64,000 bases of DNA from Bog-159 sp035499555 (GTDB lineage: Bacteria > Acidobacteriota > Terriglobia > Bryobacterales > Bryobacteraceae), in assembly GCA_035499555.1 (NCBI GenBank), contig DATJYO010000043.1, positions 1 through 64,000 on the forward strand. Direction: 5' to 3'. Positions 9,750 through 16,740 of this stretch are shown here, piece by piece. The number at the start of each line of letters is the position of its first letter. The stretch's first letter is position 1. Made by a program: the position numbers and the translations under genes. Below the pieces are notes generated by a model that was not told the origin of the DNA, searched no databases, and worked only from the letters and a program-made list of their open reading frames with translations.

Positions 9750-9950
9750 TTAATCCCGCGACTTCTCCGCCACCAAGCGCTCCAGGCGGACCTTCGCGCT
9801 GGGATTCCAGTCGGGAAAGGCGTCGGCATCTTCGTAGCGCAGGATGCGAAAGCCGAGGAACAGTTTCAGCAGTTGATTGTGGCGGTCGCTGCCGTTCTCA
9901 TAGACGAAGATGCCGCGGGGCGCCAGCGCCATCCAGAAGCGGCGGGTCAT
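9750..9950 (-). pseudogene. C-terminal remnant of a SAM-dependent methyltransferase (66 aa), translationally coupled
   Basis: The 66 residues read like the last third of a TehB-like class I methyltransferase: a strand-turn APRGIFVYE, then LLKLFLGFRILRYED and RLERLVAEK near the end. The SAM-binding glycine-rich region is absent, and upstream sequence in this frame is occupied by the dehydrogenase gene in another frame. The ATG overlaps the dehydrogenase TGA (ATGA, 9947-9950), an arrangement typical of translational coupling. Either it is a truncated relic kept by chance, or a short protein that is still made. A fragment is more likely. Confidence 0.5.
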
Positions 9951-10897
9951 CGCAGCAGGACCTTGAGCGTGCCTTTCCCGGCGGCTTGGGCGAAGGCGCG
10001 CGGCGCTTCGGCGAGCGGAAATTCGCCGGAGATCATCGCCTCGACCGGAATGAGGTTGCGGGTCAACAGGTCGAGCGCCGGTGCGAAGCGTCCGCAGCGG
10101 GATCCGACCAGTGTGATCTCGTTGACAATCACCGGCGCCGTATCGATGCCGGCCAGACCGTGCACCGTGGATTTCAGAATCACCGTGCCCCGCGGGCGGG
10201 TCATGCCGACGGCCTGGCGTAGTCCTTCCGCGGAGCCGGTGGCGTCCACCACCCAATCGTACGCCGCTTCGGGAAGGCTGCCGCCGGACGATGCGGCCGC
10301 CACGCCCGCCCGTTCCGCGATGCGCAGCTTGTCCGAGTGACGCCCGAACTGATGCACCCGATACCCGTGGGCATTCAGCACCAGCGCGATCAGCAGCCCC
10401 AGCTTGCCGTCGCCGAGCACCGCGATTTGCGCGGCGCACGGCAGCGCGACCTGGTCGAGTATCTCACAGGCGGCGGCCAGCGGCTCCACGAACACGGCGC
10501 GTTCGGTAGGCAATGTGTCCGGCAGGGCGTGCAGATTGCGTTCCGGCAGCGTCAAGTACTCGCGGAACGCGCCCGGATGCTTCACGATTCCGAGCACGGT
10601 GCGATGCGGACAATGACGTCCCAGGCCGCGCCGGCACCAGTTGCAGAGGCCGCACGCCAGGTTGATCTCGCCCACCACGCGGCGGCCTATCCACTGCGCC
10701 GTATCCGCTTCCACCACCTCGCCGACGAATTCGTGGCCCGGCGTTCCCGCGAAACCGTAATAGCCGCGTTGCAGTTCCAGGTCGGTATTACAGATGCCGG
10801 CGCGGAGGAGGCGGATGAGGGCGAAACCGGGCGGACGGTCCGGAAGCGGCTCATCGCGCACGGCGACTCGTCCGTTCTCCAGGTGTACGGCCAGCAT
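9947..10897 (-). CDS. zinc-binding medium-chain alcohol dehydrogenase (MDR family)
   Basis: The 316-residue NAD(P)-dependent dehydrogenase has the expected landmarks: catalytic zinc ligand Cys36 (G-I-C-N-T-D), the G-H-E motif (54-56), four structural-zinc cysteines at 82, 85, 88 and 96, and a Rossmann loop G-D-G-K-L-G (162-167). It is shorter than typical members (about 340-360). The substrate is not evident; threonine- or polyol-type dehydrogenases are the nearest general class. The start at 10897 aligns with family N-termini, while in-frame upstream codons to 10945 run into the divergent thrC promoter region. It is the first gene of the minus-strand run leading to the amidohydrolase and GH44 genes. 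Confidence 0.85.
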   Translation of the reverse strand: MLAVHLENGRVAVRDEPLPDRPPGFALIRLLRAGICNTDLELQRGYYGFAGTPGHEFVGEVVEADTAQWIGRRVVGEINLACGLCNWCRRGLGRHCPHRTVLGIVKHPGAFREYLTLPERNLHALPDTLPTERAVFVEPLAAACEILDQVALPCAAQIAVLGDGKLGLLIALVLNAHGYRVHQFGRHSDKLRIAERAGVAAASSGGSLPEAAYDWVVDATGSAEGLRQAVGMTRPRGTVILKSTVHGLAGIDTAPVIVNEITLVGSRCGRFAPALDLLTRNLIPVEAMISGEFPLAEAPRAFAQAAGKGTLKVLLR

Positions 10898-10929
10898 GCA
10901 GGTTAGTATAACCGCCGACGGCCCGCCGT

Positions 10930-10935
10930 TATAAT
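10930..10935 (+). promoter_or_regulatory. -10 element (TATAAT) of thrC; transcript probably leaderless
   Basis: A perfect TATAAT lies nine bases before the thrC ATG (10945). Transcription starting about seven bases after a -10 element would begin within two or three bases of the start codon, and there is no Shine-Dalgarno sequence. No convincing -35 element is visible. Confidence 0.5.
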
Positions 10936-10944
10936 TAAAGCTCA

Positions 10945-12252
10945 ATGGCCGCTGAACTCATCTGCTTCGCGGAGGGCTGCCGCGCGCGTTTCCCCATCAC
11001 TGAAGTAATCTACACTTGCCCGCGCTGCGGCGGCCTGCTGGAAGTCATTTATCCCGCGCCGGCGGCCGCGCCGGCCGATCTGGAACGGGTCTGGCGCGCA
11101 CGGCGCACGTCGAACGCGCCGCTCGATCAAAGCGGCGTATGGCGCTATCGCGAGATCATCCCCTTTCTGGATGGCTTCGACCGGGTGGTGACGTTGCGCG
11201 AAGGCAATACCCCGCTGCTGGGGGCGCCGGCGGCGGCCGGCTACGCCGGTCTGGACGCGCTGACTTTCAAGCATCAGGGCTTCAATCCCACCGGATCTTT
11301 CAAGGACAACGGCATGACCTGCGGCGTGGCGCAAGCGCTGCAACTCGGCAAGCCGCGCGTGGCCTGCGTGTCCACCGGAAACACTTCCGCCTCCATGGCC
11401 GCCTACGCCAGCGCGGCGGGCCTGCAGCCGATCGTCTTTATACCGCACGGCAACATCGCCTACGGCAAGCTGGCGCAGGCCCTGGAATACGGCGCGCGCA
11501 CGCTGCAGGTGGAAGCCAACTTCGATCAGATCCTGGCCCTGGTGCGCGTGCTGGCCGAAGAATTGGGGATTTATCTCCTGAATTCCATCAACCCGTTCCG
11601 CATCGAGGGGCAAAAAACCATCATCGTCGAGATGCTCGATCAGCGGGATTGGCACGCGCCGGACTGGATCGTGCTGCCGGGCGGCAACCTGGGCAATACC
11701 GCCGCTTTCGGCAAGGCGCTACGCGAGCTGCGCGCCGCGGGCTTCATCGCCAAGATGCCGCGGCTGGCCGTGGTGCAAGCGGCCGGCGCAGCGCCATTCT
11801 ACGAACTGATGCGCGCGCCCGGCCGCGCTTACCAGGCGGTGGGCCATCCGGAAACCCTGGCGACAGCCATCAAGATCGGCGATCCGGTTTCCTGGCCCAA
11901 AGCTCTGCGCGAGGTGGCGTGCTCCGGCGGCGTCGTGGAACAGGTGACCGAACAGGAGATCGCGGATGCCAAGGCCGTCATCGGACGCTGCGGCATCGGC
12001 TGCGAGCCGGCCTCGGCGGCTACGCTGGCCGGCCTGCGCAAGCTGTCCGCTTCCGGAGTGGTGGCGCCTTCCGCGGACGTGGTGGCGGTCCTGACCGGGA
12101 ATCTGTTGAAGGACCCCGACTATATTTATCGCTATCACACGGGAGCGTTGGAGGCGCCGGACGGAACCGCGATCGAGGCGCGCTTCGGGAATCAGCCGGT
12201 GGTGGTGCCGAACGATCCGGCCCGGATCGCGGAAGTCATCGAATCGCGCTGA
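10945..12252 (+). CDS. thrC: threonine synthase
   Basis: The 435-residue PLP enzyme converts O-phosphohomoserine to threonine in the cytoplasm. An N-terminal zinc-ribbon-like knuckle (Cys7, Cys12, Cys25, Cys28) precedes the catalytic fold. The PLP lysine is in G-S-F-K-D-N-G-M (Lys120), S-T-G-N-T-S-A-S binds the phosphate, and LPGGNLGNTAA is the glycine-rich loop. The length and motif order match the thermophile/cyanobacterial-type threonine synthases. The ATG at 10945 has no ribosome site and sits just after a TATAAT, so translation may be leaderless. The gene is divergent from the MDR dehydrogenase; other threonine-pathway genes are not nearby. Confidence 0.92.
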   Translation: MAAELICFAEGCRARFPITEVIYTCPRCGGLLEVIYPAPAAAPADLERVWRARRTSNAPLDQSGVWRYREIIPFLDGFDRVVTLREGNTPLLGAPAAAGYAGLDALTFKHQGFNPTGSFKDNGMTCGVAQALQLGKPRVACVSTGNTSASMAAYASAAGLQPIVFIPHGNIAYGKLAQALEYGARTLQVEANFDQILALVRVLAEELGIYLLNSINPFRIEGQKTIIVEMLDQRDWHAPDWIVLPGGNLGNTAAFGKALRELRAAGFIAKMPRLAVVQAAGAAPFYELMRAPGRAYQAVGHPETLATAIKIGDPVSWPKALREVACSGGVVEQVTEQEIADAKAVIGRCGIGCEPASAATLAGLRKLSASGVVAPSADVVAVLTGNLLKDPDYIYRYHTGALEAPDGTAIEARFGNQPVVVPNDPARIAEVIESR

Positions 12253-12255
12253 ACC

Positions 12256-13140
12256 TTACCCGCGGCGGGCGTTCACCGCGGCGCCGACGATAGCCAGTTC
12301 GGTGCTGCTTGAAATGATCTCGAACAGGCTGCCCTGCAGCGGGCTCATCTTCACCATCTCGTGGATGTATTGGCCCACCAGGCCCAGGTCCACGTATTGT
12401 GCATTCGGTCCCATGATGAAGAACTTGCCCGGCCCATCCAAGTGAATGCTGCTGGCCGAGGCCGCGGCCAGCGCGCGATGCCACAGTTTCACGAAGGTGC
12501 TGCACCGTTCGTCGCCCTCGTGCGCGGCGGCGAAAACCTCTTCCGGCTCCATATCCAGGAACCGCAGGCGCATAGCCCGGTGACCCACGATGCCTTCCAG
12601 GTGCCCCACGCCGCCGCAGCCGCAATAGTGTTCTTTGGGATTCAGCGAAACCACCATATGGCCGCCCTCCCACACACCCTCCGTGCGCGGGTAACGTCCG
12701 AACCCCACGCCGTCGCCCAGGTACCATATGCGGATCACCTTCTCCAGATGGCCGCGGGTGGCCGCGACTCCGGCCGCGATGGCGTCGGCGTCGTTAGAGA
12801 CCAGCACGGAGGTCTTCAGGCCGCCGCGGGCCAGGACGCCGCACAGAGCCGCCTCGAAACCGAAGCCTTTGATCTGCTGCAGATTGGGAGACTCCTCCAC
12901 GACGCCGTTGCGAATGACTCCCGGAAAACCCACGCCGACGCACTCGATCTGCCGGCCGCCGGCCGACAATAGCACCTGCTGCCCGATCAATTCGGCAATC
13001 TCGTCACCGGTCATGGCGCGGAGCGCATCGGGATTCTCGGATGCATCGGGAAAGACCCGAATCGTCCCGGATAGTGCATTGTCCTCCACCACTCCCACCG
13101 CGACTTGCCTGGTCGCCAGGACGCCGATCGTTTGCCCCAT
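12256..13140 (-). CDS. ROK-family protein (glucokinase-like)
   Basis: The 294-residue protein has the ROK layout: an N-terminal phosphate-binding strand, V-G-V-G-F-P-G-V (67-74), V-S-N-D-A-D-A (the catalytic-Asp region near 115), and a zinc-binding loop H-Y-C-G-C-G-G-V-G-H-L-E. The usual fourth ligand (Cys in CGxxGC) is replaced by His. ROK proteins are sugar kinases or transcription repressors. There is no helix-turn-helix, so a sugar kinase is likelier, but the weak phosphate-1 motif (IGVLATRQVAVGV instead of DIGGT) makes catalysis uncertain. It is convergent with thrC and followed upstream by sthA on the same strand 14 bases away. Confidence 0.75.
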   Translation of the reverse strand: MGQTIGVLATRQVAVGVVEDNALSGTIRVFPDASENPDALRAMTGDEIAELIGQQVLLSAGGRQIECVGVGFPGVIRNGVVEESPNLQQIKGFGFEAALCGVLARGGLKTSVLVSNDADAIAAGVAATRGHLEKVIRIWYLGDGVGFGRYPRTEGVWEGGHMVVSLNPKEHYCGCGGVGHLEGIVGHRAMRLRFLDMEPEEVFAAAHEGDERCSTFVKLWHRALAAASASSIHLDGPGKFFIMGPNAQYVDLGLVGQYIHEMVKMSPLQGSLFEIISSSTELAIVGAAVNARRG

Positions 13141-13154
13141 GTCAGTTCTCCACC

Positions 13155-14543
13155 TTATAATCGCGTCAGTTTATTGATGCCGTTAAACGCGGCGGCTTTG
13201 TAACACTCGGCCAGCGTCGGATAATTGAAGACCGTATCGACGAAGTAATCCATCGTGCCTTTCAGAATCATGACCGCCTGGCCGATGTGCAGCAGCTCGG
13301 CGGCCCCCTCGCCGATGATGTGCACGCCCAGAATCTCGCGCGTCTCGCGGTGGAAGATCAGCTTCAGACGTCCGGTAGTATCGCCGCGGATCTGGCCGCG
13401 GGCGATCTCCCGGTAGAACGCCACGCCCACCTCGTAGGGCACATCTTCGTCGGTCAACTGCTCCTCGGTCTTGCCGATAAATGAAATCTCCGGAATGGTG
13501 TAAATGCCGTACGGATAGGTGGCCGGGTTGGAATGCACCGGCAGGCCGAAAGCTTTGGCGGCGGCGATACGGCCCTGCTCCATCGAAACCGACGCCAGGC
13601 TGGGAAACCCGATGACGTCGCCGACGGCGAAGATGTTGGGCTGCTTGGTGCGATAGCAGTCGTCCACCGGAATCCGCCCGCGATTGTCGGCTGCCAGACC
13701 GGCCGCCGGCAGGTCCAGCTCTTCGACGTTGCCCTGCCGGCCCACGGCATACAGCAGCGCGTCGCCGGAGATCTTTTTCCTGCTCATCAGGTTGGCGACC
13801 ACGCCGCCGCCCGGCGTCTCTTCCACGCTTTCCACCTCTTCGTTGAGCCGCATGGTGACGCGATGATCGCGCAGATGATAGGAGAGCGCCTCCACGATTT
13901 CCTGATCCGCAAACTCCAGCAGGCGGGGCCGTTTCTCCACCAGGATCACACGCACGCCCAGCGCCGCGAACATGCAGGTGTACTCCACGCCGATCACGCC
14001 GCCGCCCACCACGATCATGATCTTGGGGATCTCCGGCATCTGCAGAATCTGGTCGCTGTCGATGATCGTGGTGCCGTTCAGGGGCACCTTGGGCGAAACC
14101 GCGGGCTTGGTGCCCGTTCCGATAATGATGACGCCGGCTTCATAATCCGATACGCCGCGGCTGCTCTCCACCCGGATGTGCGTGGAGTCCACGAACCGGG
14201 CGGTACCGTAAATCACCTCGATGCCGTTGCGGGAAAGCTGCGCCTGGGTGATGTCGGTCTCCGTCTTGATCACGTGCTGCACGCGGAAGCCCAGGTCGGC
14301 CATGGTGATTTTCTCTTTCACCCGGTAATTGACGCCGTAGATGCCCTGATACGCGAATCCGGTGAGGTGCAGAACCGCCTCGCGGGTGGTCTTGCTGGGT
14401 ATGGTGCCGGTGTTGATGCACGCTCCGCCCACCACTTCGCGCTTTTCGACAAGGGCAACGCGCTTACCGGATTTGGCGCCTTGTATGGCGGCACGCTGGC
14501 CCGCCGGCCCGGAACCGATGACGATCAGATCGTATTGTTGCAT
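13155..14543 (-). CDS. sthA: soluble pyridine nucleotide transhydrogenase (Si-specific)
   Basis: The 462-residue flavoprotein transfers hydride between NADPH and NAD+. It has an FAD-binding G-S-G-P-A-G (10-15). The sequence G-G-A-C-I-N-T-G-T-I-P-S-K (39-51) contains a single cysteine where disulfide reductases have CxxxxC; this is the SthA hallmark. It also has a second NAD(P) motif VVGGGVIGVEY and the C-terminal dimerisation domain with LHIGQAVM and FNYPTLAECYK. Length and motifs match the family well. The role is inferred to be cytosolic redox balancing. It lies directly upstream of the ROK gene and may be cotranscribed with it. Confidence 0.93.
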   Translation of the reverse strand: MQQYDLIVIGSGPAGQRAAIQGAKSGKRVALVEKREVVGGACINTGTIPSKTTREAVLHLTGFAYQGIYGVNYRVKEKITMADLGFRVQHVIKTETDITQAQLSRNGIEVIYGTARFVDSTHIRVESSRGVSDYEAGVIIIGTGTKPAVSPKVPLNGTTIIDSDQILQMPEIPKIMIVVGGGVIGVEYTCMFAALGVRVILVEKRPRLLEFADQEIVEALSYHLRDHRVTMRLNEEVESVEETPGGGVVANLMSRKKISGDALLYAVGRQGNVEELDLPAAGLAADNRGRIPVDDCYRTKQPNIFAVGDVIGFPSLASVSMEQGRIAAAKAFGLPVHSNPATYPYGIYTIPEISFIGKTEEQLTDEDVPYEVGVAFYREIARGQIRGDTTGRLKLIFHRETREILGVHIIGEGAAELLHIGQAVMILKGTMDYFVDTVFNYPTLAECYKAAAFNGINKLTRL

Positions 14544-14612
14544 ATGGCGGTCTGGGTGCTTCGATCCATCTTACCCCAATGTGATTCCGGGTACCCTTCG
14601 CGCGCGAGATGT

Positions 14613-15404
14613 TCAGTACACACCTTTCACCAGGCCGCCATCCACGGAAATGGACGATCCGGTGATGTAACTGGCACGCTCGGAGGCCAGAAACACCACC
14701 AGGTCCGCGAACTCCTCGGGGCGTCCCACGCGGCCCAGCGCGGCTTGGCGCGCCCATCTCTCCTCGATCCGTGCCGGATCGACGCCCTCCTTGGCGGCCA
14801 TCTTGCGCCCCAGCTCGATCAGCCGCGCGGTGGCCATGTAGCCCGGACAGACGCTGTTGACCAGTACGCCGCCGCTCCCATATTCCTGGGAAAGCGTCTT
14901 GACCAGCCCGCTGACCGCGCTGCGGACCGAGTTGGAGAGAACCAGGTTCTCCACCGGCTGCTTCACCGCCACCGAGGTGATGGCGATGAATCGTCCCCAT
15001 CCCTGGCGCTGCATCAGCGGCAAGGTCTCCCGGGCCAAGGAGACCGTGCTCATGAGATTGAGCTCGACCGCCCGGCGCCAGTCCTCCCGGCTGGTATCCG
15101 CGAAGCTCTTCGCCGGAGGTCCGCCGGCGTTCGCCACGCAGATATCCACGCGGCCAAAGCGCTCCACGACCGCGGCAATGAACTGCGTTACCGCTTCGGC
15201 CGCGGTGACATCCACGACACAGTTCATCACCTCCGCGCCGGTATCGCGCCGGATCTCCCCGGCTGCCGCCCCCAGCGTTTCCTGGTTGCGCGCGCACATA
15301 GCCACCCGCGCGCCTTCCCGCGCCAGTCCCCAGGCCACGGCCTTGCCCAGGCCCTGACTGGATGCGGCCACCACCGCCACCCGATCCTTGATTCCGAGGT
15401 CCAT
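14613..15404 (-). CDS. short-chain dehydrogenase/reductase with altered active site
   Basis: The 263-residue SDR has a cofactor loop A-S-S-Q-G-L-G (14-20), N-A-G-G (92-95), a serine in I-T-S-V (Ser144), and the C-terminal ITGSSISVDGG typical of FabG-like proteins. At the position of the catalytic Y-x-x-x-K there is S-N-S-V-R (157-161), so the usual Tyr and Lys are missing. This LSNSVR pattern is seen in a branch of FabG-like SDRs, so it is not necessarily inactive. The start at 15404 lies four bases after the cupin gene; the two probably form a small operon. The substrate is unknown. Confidence 0.8.
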   Translation of the reverse strand: MDLGIKDRVAVVAASSQGLGKAVAWGLAREGARVAMCARNQETLGAAAGEIRRDTGAEVMNCVVDVTAAEAVTQFIAAVVERFGRVDICVANAGGPPAKSFADTSREDWRRAVELNLMSTVSLARETLPLMQRQGWGRFIAITSVAVKQPVENLVLSNSVRSAVSGLVKTLSQEYGSGGVLVNSVCPGYMATARLIELGRKMAAKEGVDPARIEERWARQAALGRVGRPEEFADLVVFLASERASYITGSSISVDGGLVKGVY

Positions 15405-15408
15405 AGAT

Positions 15409-15759
15409 CTACCCGCGGCGCAGATAATCGTCCTGGCGCGTGAGCCAGTCGTGGCGGACGGGACTGAAAATATCCAGATCGAGGGTGTCTTCGAGCGCCA
15501 CGGCGCGGTGCGGCACATTGGAGGGGATGTGCAGCACCTGGCCCGCGGACACCACCACGGTCTGTCCTTCGATGTAGAACTCCAGCGCACCTTCCAGGAT
15601 GTAGGTAATCTGTTCGCTCTCGTGATGGTGCTCCGGAACCTGCGCGCCCTTGGCGATGAAGACTTGCGCCACCATGGCCTTCTCGCCGGTAATGATCTTG
15701 CGCCACATGCGCGGATTCAGCGCTTCGCGTTCGATCTTGTCCCAACTGTAATGTTTCAT
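15409..15759 (-). CDS. small cupin protein
   Basis: The 116-residue single-domain cupin has the first metal motif P-E-H-H-H-E-S-E-Q-I (42-51, with H-x-H-x3-5-E) and the second P-S-N-V-P-H (78-83). Such small cupins bind a divalent metal and act as isomerases, dioxygenases or sugar-binding proteins. No specific substrate can be assigned. It precedes the SDR by four bases on the same strand, so the two may act on the same metabolite. It is predicted to be cytosolic; no signal peptide is visible. Confidence 0.8.
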   Translation of the reverse strand: MKHYSWDKIEREALNPRMWRKIITGEKAMVAQVFIAKGAQVPEHHHESEQITYILEGALEFYIEGQTVVVSAGQVLHIPSNVPHRAVALEDTLDLDIFSPVRHDWLTRQDDYLRRG

Positions 15760-15872
15760 CTGCCTCGCCCTCCGGATAACCAGTTTACAAATTATTGACC
15801 TCCTCCTGACATACGCACCGCGCCACGGATCGTCTTAGCCAATAGCAAGCTAGTCACAAAGAGGAGATGGTT

Positions 15873-16310
15873 ATGAACTTAGTAAGACGATACGCACCCG
15901 GTTTTGTGCTTGTCACTCTGTTGCTCGGCTCCACCGGCGCAGTTGCCAGCGCAGCCACCGGATTGAAAGGATCCTTCGTCCTGCCGTCGGAGGCATACTG
16001 GGGCAATACGCTGCTGCCCCCAGGCGATTACCAGTTCTCCGTGAGCCGGGAAATCACCGGGGTTACGCTGATCAACCTGGAAGGCGAGGGTCTGCATGCC
16101 ACTTTGCTGGCCCCGATTGAGTCATACCAGGAGTCCAGGAAGAACTGCCTGCGGCTCGAGGAGATCAATGGCACTTACGTAGTCCGGGAACTGGTTTCGA
16201 CGGTGCCGGGCAACTCATTCCGGTTCTCCGTGCCCAAGCGCGTGCGCGACCGCCAGGAAAGAAGCGCGGCGGCGCCCGCGAAGCTGGAGATACCCACCTC
16301 GGGGCTGTAG
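15873..16310 (+). CDS. small secreted beta-rich protein of unknown function (145 aa)
   Basis: The protein has a hydrophobic signal peptide ending near residue 29 (AVASAA) followed by a beta-rich stretch: LKGSFVLPSEAYWGNTLLPP, GDYQFSVS, and RFSVPKRVRDR near the end. Small exported proteins with a "LPxGxYxFSV" core are common in acidobacteria, but their role is unknown. The ATG at 15873 is chosen because GGAG lies six bases upstream; the in-frame ATG at 15867 abuts the same GGAG. No partner gene is obvious. Confidence 0.7.
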   Translation: MNLVRRYAPGFVLVTLLLGSTGAVASAATGLKGSFVLPSEAYWGNTLLPPGDYQFSVSREITGVTLINLEGEGLHATLLAPIESYQESRKNCLRLEEINGTYVVRELVSTVPGNSFRFSVPKRVRDRQERSAAAPAKLEIPTSGL

Positions 16311-16339
16311 CGGGAGCCTCCGTGCCGGCCACAGGTCGC

Positions 16340-16624
16340 CTAATCGACGGTCGTCACGTCCGACGCGCTCGCGGCCGGAGAATCGCCGCCCGACACGGTG
16401 ACTTTGTTCGTGACGTGCGCCGGCGCGCTGGCTGACACGTTTACCGTCACCGTAACGGCGGGGTAGCTTTTCCCGGCGGCGAGCGCGTCGGTCCGCGTGC
16501 AGGTCTTGGATGCGCAGGTCCATCCGCTGCCCGCCATGGAGACCAGGGTCAGGCCGGCCGGAATCGTATCGGTAACGGTCACCTTGCCTTTTGTCGGGCC
16601 CGTGCTGATCGCGGAACTGGACAC
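16340..16624 (-). pseudogene. C-terminal fragment of a DUF11-repeat surface protein
   Basis: The 94 residues from a GTG at 16624 read as one DUF11-like repeat: KVTVTDTIPAGLTLVSMAGS, then GWTCASKTCTRTDALAAG and VTNKVTVSGGDSP. The same frame stays open upstream to about 16745 and continues the repeat (EGATYTVTVSSS), but has no start codon or signal peptide and runs into the promoter of the DUF885 gene. Intact proteins of this type are much longer and exported. It is therefore most likely the tail of a deleted gene. Confidence 0.5.
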
Positions 16625-16725
16625 CGTTACCGTGTACGTGGCGCCCTCGGGAGGCGCGCCGGGGTCCGCACGGATCGAGACATACCTTACGAGTTTAGCG
16701 CCGCCCCCGAACTCTTCAAGTGCGA

Positions 16726-16731
16726 TATAAC
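16726..16731 (+). promoter_or_regulatory. -10-like element (TATAAC) before the DUF885 gene
   Basis: TATAAC lies nine bases before the TTG start at 16741 and there is no ribosome site in between. The spacing equals that of the TATAAT before thrC, so this transcript may also be leaderless. No -35 match is clear. Confidence 0.35.
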
Positions 16732-16740
16732 TATTAGCAT

